From: Bordetella genomosp. 2
Lineage (GTDB): Bacteria > Pseudomonadota > Gammaproteobacteria > Burkholderiales > Burkholderiaceae_B
Assembly (NCBI RefSeq): GCF_002261345.1
Contig: NZ_NEVT01000008.1
Span: 124,001 to 188,000, forward strand
Direction: 5' to 3'
DNA: 64,000 nucleotides
The translations under genes and the position numbers were made by a program. Below are positions 20,321-29,856 of this stretch, in pieces; within the stretch, counting starts at the first letter, position 1, and the number at the start of each line of letters is the position of its first letter. The notes below the pieces were generated by a model. It did not search any database and was not told the origin of the DNA. It was given only the letters and a program-made list of their open reading frames with translations.

Positions 20321-21492
20321 TGCGTCCGCTGTTGCTGTTGTGTACCGTGCTGCTCGCCGCCTGCGCGCAGCAGCCGCCGCTGCGCGGCGGCGGCGACCTG
20401 GGGGTAGTCATCGAACGCGCCGACGGCAGCCTGCAGATCGTCGACACCACGACGCGATCGAGCCTGGCCCGCGTGCAAGGCCTGGGCGACCTCTCGCACG
20501 CCTCGGTGGTGTTCTCGCGCGACCAGCGCTATGCGTACGTCTTCGGCCGCGACGGCGGGCTGACCAAGGTCGACCTGCTGGCCCGGCGCATCGACAAGCG
20601 CGTCGTCCAGGGAGGCAACAGCATAGGCGGCGCCATCAGCCAGGACGGCACCCTGATCGCCGTGGGCAACTACGAACCCGGCGGCGTGAAAGTATTCGAT
20701 GCGCGCACCCTGGACCTGGTTGCCGATATTCCCGCCACCCCGCTGGCCGATGGCGAGCGCCGTTCGCGGGTGGTGGGCGTGGTCGACGCCCCGGGGCAGC
20801 GGTTCGTGTACAGCCTGTTCGATACGGGCGAGATCTGGGTGGCGGATTTCAGCCAGGGCCCGCAGCCGGTCATCAGCCGCTACACCGGCATCGGCAACCA
20901 GCCATACGACGCACTGCTGACGCCGGACGGCCGCTACTACATGGCGGGCCTGTTCGGCGAGGACGGCATGGCCCAGCTCGACCTCTGGCACCCCGAGCGC
21001 GGCGTCAAGCGTGTGCTCGATCACTACGGCCGCGGCGGCCGCAAGCTGCCGGTGTACAAGATGCCGCACCTGGAAGGCTGGACGGTGGCCGGCGAACGCA
21101 CGTTCGTCCCGGCCGTGGGCCGGCACCAGGTGCTGGTCATGGATTCGCGCAGCTGGCGACAAGCCGCCGCCATCGACGTCGCCGGGCAGCCCGTGTTCGT
21201 CATGGCGCGCCCCGACACGCGCCAGGTATGGGTGAACTTCGCCTACCCGGACAACCACCTGGTGCAGGTCATCGACACCGAAACCCTGCGGGTCGTGGCC
21301 ACGCTCGAACCGGGGCCCGCGGTACTGCACATGGAATTCACCGCCCGCGGCGACCAGCTCTGGCTTTCCGTGCGCGACGGCGATGAAGTCCAGGTATGGG
21401 ACCCCTACCGCCTGGAACGCATCGGCCGCCTGCCGGCGCCCAGCCCGAGCGGCATCTTCTTCAGCAGCCGCGCACATGCAACGGGGCTGTAG
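20317..21492 (+). CDS. nirF: Heme d1 biosynthesis protein NirF
   Basis: A 391-residue protein related to the d1-domain propeller of NirS (N-Y-E-P-G-G-V-K-V-F-D; R-D-Q-R-Y-A-Y-V-F-G-R-D-G-G). It opens as a lipoprotein, with hydrophobic residues 4-14 and a lipobox L-L-A-A-C16, so it is probably periplasmic and outer- or inner-membrane tethered. NirF acts late in heme d1 synthesis; it binds the precursor and is described as a dehydrogenase-like or chaperone-like protein. It overlaps nirC by 4 bp. It has no heme c motif, which distinguishes it from NirN. Confidence 0.93.
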   Translation: MMRPLLLLCTVLLAACAQQPPLRGGGDLGVVIERADGSLQIVDTTTRSSLARVQGLGDLSHASVVFSRDQRYAYVFGRDGGLTKVDLLARRIDKRVVQGGNSIGGAISQDGTLIAVGNYEPGGVKVFDARTLDLVADIPATPLADGERRSRVVGVVDAPGQRFVYSLFDTGEIWVADFSQGPQPVISRYTGIGNQPYDALLTPDGRYYMAGLFGEDGMAQLDLWHPERGVKRVLDHYGRGGRKLPVYKMPHLEGWTVAGERTFVPAVGRHQVLVMDSRSWRQAAAIDVAGQPVFVMARPDTRQVWVNFAYPDNHLVQVIDTETLRVVATLEPGPAVLHMEFTARGDQLWLSVRDGDEVQVWDPYRLERIGRLPAPSPSGIFFSSRAHATGL

Positions 21493-21493
21493 C

Positions 21494-21952
21494 GTGTCGC
21501 TCGACGAATTCAGCCTGCGGGTGCTCAACCAGTACCAGCACGGCATGCCGCTGTGCGCGCGCCCGTACCAGGCAATGGCGGAAACCCTGGGCTGCAGCGA
21601 AGAGCGGTTGCTGGACTGCCTGCGCGCCCTGCGGCAGCAAGGGGTATTGAACCGGGCCGGGCCGGTTTTCGAACACCGCCGCGCCGGCGCGAGCACCTTG
21701 GCGGCGCTGGCGGTCGGCGACGACCAACTCGACAGCGTGGCAGCCGCAATCAGCCGCTATCCGGAGGTCAACCACAACTACGTACGCGATCACCACTACA
21801 ACTTGTGGTTCGTGCTGACCGCTCCGAACCGCGCCCGGATCGACAGCATCCTGGCCGAGATCACGGCCGATACCGGCCAGGAGCCGCTTGACCTGCCCAT
21901 GCGCCGCGCGTACCGCATCGATCTCGGCTTCTCGCTCGGCCCGCCAGCATGA
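21494..21952 (+). CDS. nirD: Siroheme decarboxylase subunit NirD
   Basis: A 152-residue AsnC/Lrp-like protein with an N-terminal helix-turn-helix-like part and a C-terminal ferredoxin-like domain bearing [16 protein letters not shown]. NirD, NirL, NirG and NirH together remove two acetate carboxyls from siroheme to give 12,18-didecarboxysiroheme. I chose the GTG at 21494, right after the nirF stop, because it gives the compact family N-terminus; ATG 21476 overlaps nirF and would add six residues. The C-terminus overlaps nirL by 4 bp. Confidence 0.88.
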   Translation: MSLDEFSLRVLNQYQHGMPLCARPYQAMAETLGCSEERLLDCLRALRQQGVLNRAGPVFEHRRAGASTLAALAVGDDQLDSVAAAISRYPEVNHNYVRDHHYNLWFVLTAPNRARIDSILAEITADTGQEPLDLPMRRAYRIDLGFSLGPPA

Positions 21953-22458
21953 ACCCCTTCTTGACGCCCGAACAGAAACAGCAGTTGCGCCGGCTGATCG
22001 AGCCCGGCCTGCCGCTGACCGAGCGCCCGTATCAGCAGCTGGCCGAACGGCTGGGCGCGAGCGAACACGCCGTGCTGGCCCAGATGCGCCGATGGCACGA
22101 CGCCGGCCTGTTCCGGCGCGTCGGGCTGGTGGTCAACCACCGTGCGCTGGGTTTTCTCGCCAACGCCATGCTGGTGCTCGATGTGCCCGACGACCGGGTC
22201 GACGCGGCCGGGCGGCTGCTGGGCCAGGCGCCCGGCGTGAATCTTTGCTATCAGCGGCCGCGCCGTCCGCCTCGGTGGCGCTACAACCTGTTCTGCATGG
22301 TGCACGGCCGCCAGCAGGCCGAGGTGCGGCGGCACATCGAGCGCCTGCTGCGCGACCTGGACCTGGCAGACCTGCCGCACGAGCTGTTGTTCAGCACGCG
22401 CGCCTTCAAGCAGTGTGGCGGCCGCTACGCGCCCGCCGGCGGGCACCGCCATGGATGA
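21949..22458 (+). CDS. nirL: Siroheme decarboxylase subunit NirL
   Basis: A 169-residue Lrp-like protein, overlapping nirD by ATGA and nirG by 8 bp. It has the segment [22 protein letters not shown], shared with NirH but not with NirD or NirG, so NirL and NirH form one subtype and NirD and NirG the other. It partners NirD in siroheme decarboxylation in the cytoplasm. Confidence 0.9.
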   Translation: MNPFLTPEQKQQLRRLIEPGLPLTERPYQQLAERLGASEHAVLAQMRRWHDAGLFRRVGLVVNHRALGFLANAMLVLDVPDDRVDAAGRLLGQAPGVNLCYQRPRRPPRWRYNLFCMVHGRQQAEVRRHIERLLRDLDLADLPHELLFSTRAFKQCGGRYAPAGGHRHG

Positions 22459-22894
22459 GCTCGGCCGGCGCCTGCTCGACCGCCTGCAGCACGGCATGCC
22501 GCTGGTCCGCCGTCCATGGGAGGCGCTGGCGGCGGAACTCGGCGCCAGGCCAGCCGAGCTGCGGGCGCGCGTAGAGGCCTGGCTGGCGGACGGCACCCTG
22601 ACGCGGTTCGGCCCCATGTTCGACATCGAACGCCTGGGCGGCGCATTCACCCTGGCGGCCTTGTGCGTGCCGCCCTCGCGGGTCGATGAAGTGGCGGCCA
22701 TGCTGGCCGCCATGCCGGAAGTCGCGCACAACTACCAGCGCGAGCACGTCTGGAACATGTGGTTCGTGCTGGCCTGCGCCTCGTCGCGCGATGTTGCCGC
22801 CACGATCGAACGCATCGAGCGGAGCACGGGGCTGAAAGTCCTCAATCTGCCCAAAGAACAGACTTACCATGTCGGCCTGCATTTCCCCGTCTGA
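22451..22894 (+). CDS. nirG: Siroheme decarboxylase subunit NirG
   Basis: A 147-residue Lrp-like protein of the NirD subtype ([15 protein letters not shown] near residue 100). The ATG at 22451 was preferred over the upstream in-frame 22415 because it gives [10 protein letters not shown], the expected beginning of the first helix. It overlaps nirL by 8 bp and nirH by 26 bp, so the four subunits are translated as a tightly coupled block. Confidence 0.9.
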   Translation: MDELGRRLLDRLQHGMPLVRRPWEALAAELGARPAELRARVEAWLADGTLTRFGPMFDIERLGGAFTLAALCVPPSRVDEVAAMLAAMPEVAHNYQREHVWNMWFVLACASSRDVAATIERIERSTGLKVLNLPKEQTYHVGLHFPV

Positions 22895-23369
22895 CGCCTC
22901 GCTGGCCAAGCGGCTGATCCAGCTCACCCAGGCCGGCCTGCCGCTGGTGGACGACCCATGGGCCTGGCTGGGCAGCCGCCTGGGCCTGACGCCGGGCGCC
23001 ACGCTCGCCCTGTTGCAACGCCTGCAGGCCGACGGCGTCATCCGCCGCATTGCCGCCGTGCCCAACCATTACCGCCTGGGCTATCGTCAGAATGGCATGA
23101 CCGTCTGGGACGTCGACGACGAAAAGATCGACCGCCTCGGCCCGCAGGTAGGCGCACTGCCGTTCGTCAGCCATTGCTATCGGCGCCCGCGGCGCCACGG
23201 CTGGCGCTACAACCTGTTCGCCATGGTGCACGGCCGCAGCGCCAGTGAAATCGAAGATTACCGAGGACGCATCCGGACACTGCTCGGGCGCGCCAGCCTG
23301 GCCGACGACATGCTGGTCAGCACCCGCATCCTGAAGAAAACCGGCCTGCGCCTGCCGCATGCGGACTAG
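22869..23369 (+). CDS. nirH: Siroheme decarboxylase subunit NirH
   Basis: A 166-residue Lrp-like protein of the NirL subtype: C-Y-R-R-P-R-R-H-G-W-R-Y-N-L-F-A-M-V-H-G-R near residue 100-120. It is the fourth subunit of the siroheme decarboxylase set. Its end is followed by the largest gap inside the nir run (120 bp before nirJ), which contains a degenerate Dnr-like box. Confidence 0.9.
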   Translation: MSACISPSDASLAKRLIQLTQAGLPLVDDPWAWLGSRLGLTPGATLALLQRLQADGVIRRIAAVPNHYRLGYRQNGMTVWDVDDEKIDRLGPQVGALPFVSHCYRRPRRHGWRYNLFAMVHGRSASEIEDYRGRIRTLLGRASLADDMLVSTRILKKTGLRLPHAD

Positions 23370-23389
23370 CGCGACTTCCGTGAGTCTTA

Positions 23390-23403
23390 TTGTTCCCTGT
23401 CAA
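23390..23403 (+). promoter_or_regulatory. Degenerate Dnr/FNR-like box before nirJ
   Basis: TTGTTCCCTGTCAA matches the TTGAT-N4-ATCAA consensus at 8 of 10 fixed positions. It lies in the 120-bp nirH-nirJ gap; a weak -10-like CATGCT follows 22 bases later. It could be an internal promoter for nirJEN and ccm, but one half-site is poor. Confidence 0.3.
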
Positions 23404-23489
23404 GGCATCTGTTTCCGCCCTCCGCCATGCTGCCAACGTGACTGGACCAGGCCGCCGCGCAGGTCCGCCATGTCTAGAGAAACTCCCCA

Positions 23490-24662
23490 ATGTTGAGAAT
23501 CAGCCACTACCTGCGCGCCCTTGCCCACCCGGACCGCGAGCCGGCGGCCGGCGCCCGCGGCACGCCCGGCCAGCGCCCTCCCGTCGTCATCTGGAACCTG
23601 CTGCGGCGCTGCAATCTCACCTGCAAGCACTGCTACGCCACGTCGGCCGACAGCCCGTTCCGCAACGAACTCGGCACCACCGAGGCGCTGCGGGTCATCG
23701 ACGACCTGCGCGACGCCGGCGTGTGCGTGCTGATCCTCTCCGGCGGCGAGCCTCTGCTGCGGCACGATCTTTTCGAGCTTGCCGCCTACGCGCGCGAACA
23801 GGGGTTCTTCGTGGCGCTGTCCAGCAACGGCACCCTGATCGACGCAGACACGATCGAACGCGTCGCGGCAGCCCGGTTCGACTACGTCGGCATCAGCATC
23901 GACGGCCTGCAGGACGTCCACGACGCCTGGCGCCAGATGCCCGGAAGCTTCGCCAAGGCGATGCATGCCGTCCAGCTGTGCCGGCAGCACGGCATCCGCG
24001 TCGGCCTGCGCACCACGCTGACGCGCGACAACCATCCCCAGCTGCCCGCCATCCTGGATCTCATGCGCGAGCACGACGTGCACAAGTTCTACTTGTCGCA
24101 CCTGAACTACAGCGGCCGCGGCAGGCGCAGCAGCAAGTTCGACGCCCAGCACCAGATGACGCGGGACGCCATGCACCTGCTGTTCGAACGCGCCTGGGAA
24201 GACATACGCGCCGGGCGGGACAGCGATTTCGTCACGGGCAACAACGACGCGGACGCCATACTGCTGCTGCACTGGGTGGAGCGACGCCTGCCGCAGCATC
24301 GCGAACAACTCGAGCGCATGCTGCGCGCCTGGGGCGGCAACGCCTCGGGGTGTGGCATCGCGAACATCGACAACACCGGCGACGTGCACCCCGACACCTA
24401 CTGGTGGCAGCAGCAGGTCGGCAACGTGCGCCGCCAGTCGTTCCGGCAGCTCTGGACCGACCAGCCCGATCCGCTCCTGCGGCAGTTGCGCCGGCACCCC
24501 CGGCCGGTGGGCGGCCGCTGCGCCGAATGCCGCTGGCTGCCGATCTGCAACGGCAACACCCGTACCCGCGCCTGGGCCGCGGGCAACCTGTGGGGCGAAG
24601 ATCCCGGCTGCTATCTCAGCGACGCGGAGATCGGCCGGCAGCCGTCCGCCGTCGCTTCCTAG
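23490..24662 (+). CDS. nirJ: Heme d1 biosynthesis radical SAM protein NirJ
   Basis: A 390-residue radical SAM enzyme. The [4Fe-4S] motif C41-N-L-T-C45-K-H-C48 follows W-N-L-L-R-R, and the S-G-G-E-P-L-L-R glycine-rich SAM-binding stretch is near residue 88. A cysteine-rich C-terminus (S-G-C-G, G-G-R-C-A-E-C-R-W-L-P-I-C-N-G-N, G-C-Y-L) looks like a SPASM-type auxiliary cluster. NirJ removes propionate side chains from didecarboxysiroheme to leave the oxo groups of heme d1. The start A-T-G 23490 gives the typical M-L-R-I-S-H-Y-L-R opening. Confidence 0.95.
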   Translation: MLRISHYLRALAHPDREPAAGARGTPGQRPPVVIWNLLRRCNLTCKHCYATSADSPFRNELGTTEALRVIDDLRDAGVCVLILSGGEPLLRHDLFELAAYAREQGFFVALSSNGTLIDADTIERVAAARFDYVGISIDGLQDVHDAWRQMPGSFAKAMHAVQLCRQHGIRVGLRTTLTRDNHPQLPAILDLMREHDVHKFYLSHLNYSGRGRRSSKFDAQHQMTRDAMHLLFERAWEDIRAGRDSDFVTGNNDADAILLLHWVERRLPQHREQLERMLRAWGGNASGCGIANIDNTGDVHPDTYWWQQQVGNVRRQSFRQLWTDQPDPLLRQLRRHPRPVGGRCAECRWLPICNGNTRTRAWAAGNLWGEDPGCYLSDAEIGRQPSAVAS

Positions 24663-24680
24663 GCGGCACTGTCCCGCTCC

Positions 24681-25571
24681 ATGGCGCAACACAATGTCCC
24701 GGCCTACATGACCATGCCTCACGCCTCCATTACCCCCATCACGCTTCCCATCGCCCTGCAGCGGGTCTTCCGGCCCGGCGAAGTGGCGCTGGTCGGCGCC
24801 GGCCCGGGAGATCCTGGCCTGCTTACCATCGCCGCCTGGAGCCTGCTGGTCCAGGCGGACGCGCTGGTCTATGACCGTCTGGTCAGCCAGGCGCTGCTCG
24901 ACCTGCTGCCGGATACCTGTCGCCCCTACTACGTCGGCAAAGCCAGCGGGCGCCACAGCCTGCCGCAGGGCGAAATCAACCGCCTGCTGCTGCGGCTGGC
25001 GCGCCAGGGCATGCGTGTGGTGCGCCTGAAGGGCGGCGACCCGTTCATTTTCGGCCGCGGAGGCGAAGAGCTCGAGTTCCTGCTGCAGCACGGGGTCGAC
25101 TGCCAGCTGGTGCCGGGCATCACTGCGGCGTCCGGGTGCACGGCCTATGCCGGCATCCCCCTGACGCACCGCGACCTGGCGCACTCGTGCCAGTTCATCA
25201 CCGGCCACCTGCAGCAGAACGGCGAGCTCGCTCTGCCCTGGCACACCATGACGGACCCGGCCTGTACGCTGGTGTTCTACATGGGCCTGGCCAGCCTGGG
25301 TGAAATATCGCGTCACCTGACGGCCGCCGGCCTGCCGCCCGGCACACCCGCCATGCTGGTCGGCAACGGCACGCGGCAGGACCAGCAGATCGTGCGCGGC
25401 ACGCTTGCCAGCCTGCCCGAACTGGCGCGCAGCCACCGCCTGGGCACGCCGACCCTGACCGTGATCGGCCGGGTGGTCGGGCTGCTGGCCGAACGGGAAA
25501 CGGGGCATCCCGCCAGGCTGCGCGCCAACCCCATGCCGGTGCGCCCGGCGTCGGAGCCCCTATGCGGTTGA
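24681..25571 (+). CDS. nirE: Uroporphyrinogen-III C-methyltransferase NirE
   Basis: A 296-residue SAM-dependent methyltransferase that makes precorrin-2 from uroporphyrinogen III. Family motifs are intact: V-G-A-G-P-G-D-P-G-L-L-T near residue 38, V-V-R-L-K-G-G-D-P-F-I-F-G-R-G-G-E-E near 115, V-P-G-I-T-A-A near 145, and M-L-V-G-N-G-T-R-Q-D-Q near 225. ATG 24708 or 24714 would trim a non-conserved N-terminus; no start has a clear ribosome site. It overlaps nirN by 10 bp. Its complete domain contrasts with the broken one in CysG at 8966, so it may serve both siroheme and heme d1. Confidence 0.93.
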   Translation: MAQHNVPAYMTMPHASITPITLPIALQRVFRPGEVALVGAGPGDPGLLTIAAWSLLVQADALVYDRLVSQALLDLLPDTCRPYYVGKASGRHSLPQGEINRLLLRLARQGMRVVRLKGGDPFIFGRGGEELEFLLQHGVDCQLVPGITAASGCTAYAGIPLTHRDLAHSCQFITGHLQQNGELALPWHTMTDPACTLVFYMGLASLGEISRHLTAAGLPPGTPAMLVGNGTRQDQQIVRGTLASLPELARSHRLGTPTLTVIGRVVGLLAERETGHPARLRANPMPVRPASEPLCG

Positions 25572-27049
25572 GCCTGGGCATCGTATTGGCCACGGCCCTG
25601 TTGGCCCAGGGTACGGCCCTGGCCGCCGGAACGGCCGCCGAGCTTTACCGGCAGCATTGCGAAACGTGTCACGGCGCGGGCCGCCTGGGCGGGACGGGGC
25701 CCGCGCTGCTGCCGGAAAGCCTGATGCGCATCAAGCGCGACGAAGTCCGCCAGACCATACGCGACGGCCGCCCGGCCAGCCAGATGGCCGCATTCTCCGG
25801 CGTGCTGGACGACACGCAAATCGCCGGCCTGGTCGACTACCTGTACCAGCCGCCGCTCCAGCCCCCCACCTGGACGGAAGCGGATATCCGGGCCAGCCAC
25901 AGGCTGCTGGCCGACCCCGCCACGCTGCCCGCGACGCCGCAGCATGGGGCCGATCCGCTCAACCTGTTCGTCGTGGTCGAGGCCGGCGATCACCATGTGG
26001 TCATCCTCGACGGCGACCGCTTCGAGCCGCTGACGCGCTTCCCATCGCATTTTGCGCTGCACGGCGGCCCGAAATTCTCCCCGGACGGCCGGTACGTGTA
26101 CTTTGCGTCGCGGGACGGCTGGATCAGCCTCTACGACCTGCACAACCTGACGATGCTCGCCGAGATCCGCGCCGGGCTCAACACGCGCAACCTCGCGGTG
26201 AGCGGCGACGGCAAATGGGTGCTGGTGGGCAACTACCTGCCCGGCGGCCTGGTCGTGCTGAACGCGCGCGATCTGTCGCTGGTGGGCCACCTGGCCACGC
26301 CCACCGTCCAGGGCGTGCCGTCGCGGGTCAGCGCGGTGTACACGGCGCCGCCGCGGCAAAGCTTCGTGGTCGCCCTGAAGGATGCCCAGGAGATCTGGGA
26401 ACTCTCCTATGCGGGCCAGCCGGATTTTCTTCCGCGCCGCATCCCGGCCCAGGACTTCCTCGACGACTTCTCCTTCACCCCCGAGTACCGCTACCTGCTG
26501 GCGACATCGCGCAAGGCCAAGGGCGGCCAGGTCATCGACCTGGACACCGGCGCCGCGGTCACCGACATCCCTTTGCCGGGCATGCCGCATCTGGGGTCCG
26601 GCATTTACTGGCAACGCAAGCAGGGCTGGGTATTCGCCACCCCCAACATCAGCCAGGGGCTGATATCGGTGCTCGACCTGGAAACCTGGAGACTGGTGAA
26701 GGAAATCCCCACCGAAGGACCGGGGTTCTTCATGCGCAGCCACCGCAACTCGAAGTACGCCTGGACCGACGTTTTCTTCGGCCCCAACAACGACGCGGCG
26801 CACCTCATCGACAAGCAGACCCTCGAAATCGCCCATACGCTGCGGCCCATGCCCGGCAAGAACGCCGCGCACGTCGAGTTCACCCGCGACGGCCGCCACT
26901 TGCTCCTGAGCGTCTGGGACACCGAGGGCGCCCTGATCGTCTACGACAGCCAGACCCTGCAGGAACTCAAGCGCATTCCCATGAACAAGCCGTCCGGCAA
27001 GTACAACGTCGGCAACAAGATCGAGTTTGCCGAAGGCACTTCCCACTGA
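25562..27049 (+). CDS. nirN: Dihydro-heme d1 dehydrogenase NirN
   Basis: A 495-residue periplasmic paralogue of NirS: signal peptide (about 1-21, ending A-L-A-A), a cytochrome c domain with C33-E-T-C-H37, then a d1-type eight-bladed propeller ([28 protein letters not shown]). NirN performs the last oxidation in heme d1 synthesis and hands the cofactor to NirS. It is shorter at the N-terminus than NirS. Its stop is only 10 bp before ccmA, so the nir transcript almost certainly continues into the cytochrome c maturation genes. Confidence 0.94.
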   Translation: MRLSLGIVLATALLAQGTALAAGTAAELYRQHCETCHGAGRLGGTGPALLPESLMRIKRDEVRQTIRDGRPASQMAAFSGVLDDTQIAGLVDYLYQPPLQPPTWTEADIRASHRLLADPATLPATPQHGADPLNLFVVVEAGDHHVVILDGDRFEPLTRFPSHFALHGGPKFSPDGRYVYFASRDGWISLYDLHNLTMLAEIRAGLNTRNLAVSGDGKWVLVGNYLPGGLVVLNARDLSLVGHLATPTVQGVPSRVSAVYTAPPRQSFVVALKDAQEIWELSYAGQPDFLPRRIPAQDFLDDFSFTPEYRYLLATSRKAKGGQVIDLDTGAAVTDIPLPGMPHLGSGIYWQRKQGWVFATPNISQGLISVLDLETWRLVKEIPTEGPGFFMRSHRNSKYAWTDVFFGPNNDAAHLIDKQTLEIAHTLRPMPGKNAAHVEFTRDGRHLLLSVWDTEGALIVYDSQTLQELKRIPMNKPSGKYNVGNKIEFAEGTSH

Positions 27050-27059
27050 GCGGCACGCC

Positions 27060-27725
27060 ATGCACGAACGCCCCGCACCAACAGATGCCGGCCCCGTGCT
27101 CAGCGCGGCGGACCTCGGCTGCGAACGGGACCAACGCCGCCTTTTCTCGGACGTGAGCTTCCAGCTTTGGCCTGGCGACATGCTGCGCGTGCGCGGCCCT
27201 AACGGCTGCGGCAAGAGCAGCCTGCTGCGCCTGCTGTGCGGGCTGGCCCGGCCGGCGACGGGCCGCGTGCAGGTGTTCGGCCGGGATCCGGCCCGGCCGC
27301 GGGGTGGCGCGCTGGCGGCCAGGCTGCTGTGGATCGGCCATGCCGCCGGCATCAAGGCGCTGTTGACCAGCGAGGAAAACCTGGCCTGGCTGGGCGCCCT
27401 GCAGGCTGGAGCCGCCGGCGCGGCCATCGGGCCGGCATTGGCCGCAGTGGGCCTGCGCGGTTTCGAGGACACCCCTTGCCATGCGCTGTCGGCCGGCCAG
27501 CAGCGCCGCGTCGCGCTGGCGCGCCTGTACCTGCCGGACCCGCCGCCGCTGTGGATCCTGGACGAACCGTTCACCGCGCTGGATACGCAAGGCACGGCGC
27601 AACTGGAACGGCACCTGGCGGCGCATTGCGTGCTTGGCGGCACGGTCGTGCTGACGACGCACCACGAACTGGTGCAGCGGCCGCCGGCCTGCCACGATCT
27701 TGATCTTGGACAGTACGCCGCATGA
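27060..27725 (+). CDS. ccmA: Heme exporter ATPase CcmA
   Basis: A 221-residue ABC ATPase with Walker A G-P-N-G-C-G-K-S near residue 48, signature L-S-A-G-Q-Q-R-R near 143 and Walker B L-W-I-L-D-E-P. CcmA drives release of holo-CcmE from CcmC in system I cytochrome c maturation. The ATG at 27060 is 10 bp after nirN; an in-frame ATG at 27027 inside nirN was rejected. It overlaps ccmB by 4 bp. Confidence 0.95.
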   Translation: MHERPAPTDAGPVLSAADLGCERDQRRLFSDVSFQLWPGDMLRVRGPNGCGKSSLLRLLCGLARPATGRVQVFGRDPARPRGGALAARLLWIGHAAGIKALLTSEENLAWLGALQAGAAGAAIGPALAAVGLRGFEDTPCHALSAGQQRRVALARLYLPDPPPLWILDEPFTALDTQGTAQLERHLAAHCVLGGTVVLTTHHELVQRPPACHDLDLGQYAA

Positions 27726-28393
27726 GCAAGGCCTTTATCCTGCTATTCACTAGTGAGCTACGTCTGCTATGCCGCCGTCCCGCGGAACTTGCCAATCCTC
27801 TGGTGTTCTTCTCTGTCGTCGTCGCCTTGTTCCCCCTAGCGCTGGGGCCGCAATCGCAGTTTCTGCAAGAAGCCGCGCCGGGGCTGCTGTGGGTGGCGGC
27901 GCTGCTGGCTGTGCTGCTTTCGCTCGACGGCCTGTTCCGCACCGACTTCGAAGACGGCTCGCTGGAACAATGGGCACTCTCGTCGCATGCCCTCGTAACG
28001 CTGGTGCTGGCCAAGGTAGCGGCGCACTGGCTGTGCAGCGGCCTCGCGCTGGTGGTGCTGGCGCCGCTGCTGGCGCTGATGCTCGGCCTGCCGGCGCACT
28101 GTCTGCCGGTGCTGCTGTTGTCGTTGCTGCTGGGCACGCCGGTGCTCAGCCTGCTGGGCGCGGTCGGGGCGGCGCTGACCGTGGGCCTGCGACGCGGCGG
28201 GCTGTTGCTGGCGCTGCTGATCCTGCCGCTGTACATCCCGGTGCTCATCCTGGGCACCGGCGCCTTGCAGGCCGCGCTGCAGGGCCTGCCCGCGACGGGG
28301 CACCTGCTGTGGCTGGCCAGCCTGGCGGCGCTGGCCATCACCGTGGCCCCCCTTGCCGTTGCGGCGGGTCTCTCCATCAGCGTCGCCGAATGA
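27722..28393 (+). CDS. ccmB: Heme exporter membrane protein CcmB
   Basis: A 223-residue protein of about six membrane helices with the family segments [18 protein letters not shown] and [15 protein letters not shown]. It is the permease partner of CcmA in the CcmABCD complex. Overlap with ccmA (ATGA) indicates coupling; 67 bp with a repeated CGCACCGGTCCG motif separate it from ccmC. Confidence 0.95.
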   Translation: MSKAFILLFTSELRLLCRRPAELANPLVFFSVVVALFPLALGPQSQFLQEAAPGLLWVAALLAVLLSLDGLFRTDFEDGSLEQWALSSHALVTLVLAKVAAHWLCSGLALVVLAPLLALMLGLPAHCLPVLLLSLLLGTPVLSLLGAVGAALTVGLRRGGLLLALLILPLYIPVLILGTGALQAALQGLPATGHLLWLASLAALAITVAPLAVAAGLSISVAE

Positions 28394-28460
28394 TGCGCGG
28401 CGCCCGCACCGGTCCGTCCGCCGGCCGCACCGGTCCGGCGCCCACTGACGAGCGACCCGA

Positions 28461-29216
28461 ATGATCCGGACCTGGCTGCACAAGTGGGGCTCGCCCAAGT
28501 GGTTCTACGACATGAGCGGCAAATGCCTGCCCTGGCTGGCCGGCGCCAGCGCGCTGCTGATTGCCATCGGCCTGGGATGGGGCCTGGCGTTCGCGCCGCC
28601 CGATTACCAGCAGGGCAACAGCTTCCGCATCATCTACATCCATGTGCCGGCCGCCTTGCTGGCCCAGTCCATTTATCTCGTGCTGGCGGCGGCGGGCGTG
28701 GCGGGCCTGGTCTGGAAAATGAAGCTGGCCGATGTGGCCCTGCGGCAGGCCGCCCCCATCGGCGCCTGGATGACCGTCATCGCGCTGGCCTCCGGCGCCA
28801 TCTGGGGCAAGCCCACGTGGGGCGCCTATTGGGTCTGGGACGCGCGCCTCACATCGATGCTGATCCTGCTGTTCCTGTACCTGGGCGTGATCGCGCTGGG
28901 CCAGGCAATCACCAACCGCGACAGCGCGGCCCGCGCGTGCGCGGTGCTGGCCTTGGTCGGCGTGGTCAACATTCCCATCATCAAGTACTCGGTCGAATGG
29001 TGGAACACGCTCCACCAGCCCGCCAGCTTCTCGCTCGCGCAGAAGCCGGCCATGCCGGCGCAGATGTGGTTGCCGCTGCTGCTGGCGGTGGCGGGCTTCT
29101 ATTGCTTCTTCGGCGCGGTGCTGTTCGCGCGCATGCGCCTGGAAGTGCTGCGGCGCGAGGCCGGCAGCCGCTGGGCCGGCAGCGAAATCGCCCGGCTGCT
29201 CGAGGAGCGCAGATGA
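28461..29216 (+). CDS. ccmC: Heme-handling protein CcmC
   Basis: A 251-residue six-helix membrane protein with the tryptophan-rich heme site [17 protein letters not shown] near residue 115 and flanking periplasmic histidines (I-H-V-P-A-A near 55, E-W-W-N-T-L-H-Q near 178). CcmC loads heme onto CcmE. It overlaps ccmD by 4 bp. Length agrees with E. coli CcmC (about 245). Confidence 0.96.
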   Translation: MIRTWLHKWGSPKWFYDMSGKCLPWLAGASALLIAIGLGWGLAFAPPDYQQGNSFRIIYIHVPAALLAQSIYLVLAAAGVAGLVWKMKLADVALRQAAPIGAWMTVIALASGAIWGKPTWGAYWVWDARLTSMLILLFLYLGVIALGQAITNRDSAARACAVLALVGVVNIPIIKYSVEWWNTLHQPASFSLAQKPAMPAQMWLPLLLAVAGFYCFFGAVLFARMRLEVLRREAGSRWAGSEIARLLEERR

Positions 29217-29392
29217 GCGCGTTCGCGTCGTTTGCCGAATTCCTGGCCATGGACGGCCATGGCGTTTACGTCTGGGGCGCCTACGGCCTGTGCGCGATGC
29301 TGATGGCATTGAACGTCGCGCTGCCGGTGCTGGCGCGGCGCCGCTACCTGAACGACCTGGCGCGGCGCCGGCGCCGGGAGGCACTGCGATGA
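29213..29392 (+). CDS. ccmD: Small heme exporter protein CcmD
   Basis: A 59-residue protein: [19 protein letters not shown], one membrane helix, then a very basic tail ([15 protein letters not shown]). This is the CcmD signature. It aids release of holo-CcmE from CcmABC. The gene overlaps both neighbours (ATGA at each end). Confidence 0.9.
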   Translation: MSAFASFAEFLAMDGHGVYVWGAYGLCAMLMALNVALPVLARRRYLNDLARRRRREALR

Positions 29393-29856
29393 CCCCTGCC
29401 CGCAAGAAGCGCCTGTACTGGATCGTGGCCCTGGTCTGCGGCGCCGGCGCGGCCGTCGCGCTGGCTCTGGCCGCCCTGCAGGAAAACATCAACCTGTTCT
29501 ATACGCCCAGCCAGATCGTCGCCGGTGAAGCGCCGCGCGACACACGCATCCGGGCCGGCGGCCTGGTCGAAACCGGTTCGCTGCAACGCTCGCCGGATTC
29601 GCTGGCGCTGCGCTTCGGCGTGACCGACGGCGCGAACAGCATCCTGGTGCGCTACCAGGGCATCCTGCCCGACCTGTTCCGCGAGGGCCAGGGCATTGTC
29701 GCGCTGGGTCGGCTCGACCAGCACGGCGTGCTGCACGCCGACGAGGTGCTGGCCAAGCACGATCAGAACTACATGCCGCCCGAGGCCATGCATGCGCTGG
29801 AACAGGGTGGCGCGGCCGGTCCCGGCCCGCAGGGCGGACGGGAGCCGGCCCGATGA
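29389..29856 (+). CDS. ccmE: Heme chaperone CcmE
   Basis: A 155-residue periplasmic protein anchored by one N-terminal helix (about 9-28). After a beta-barrel region ([16 protein letters not shown]) it carries the covalent heme-binding histidine in [14 protein letters not shown] near residue 125. The ATG at 29389 overlaps the ccmD stop; the longer frame upstream is an artefact of GC content. The C-terminal tail is glycine/proline rich. Confidence 0.95.
   Translation: MTPARKKRLYWIVALVCGAGAAVALALAALQENINLFYTPSQIVAGEAPRDTRIRAGGLVETGSLQRSPDSLALRFGVTDGANSILVRYQGILPDLFREGQGIVALGRLDQHGVLHADEVLAKHDQNYMPPEAMHALEQGGAAGPGPQGGREPAR

Noticed and set aside
27027-27060. Earlier ATG for ccmA inside nirN
   Set aside because: It would place 11 unrelated residues before the typical CcmA N-terminus; 27060 is better.
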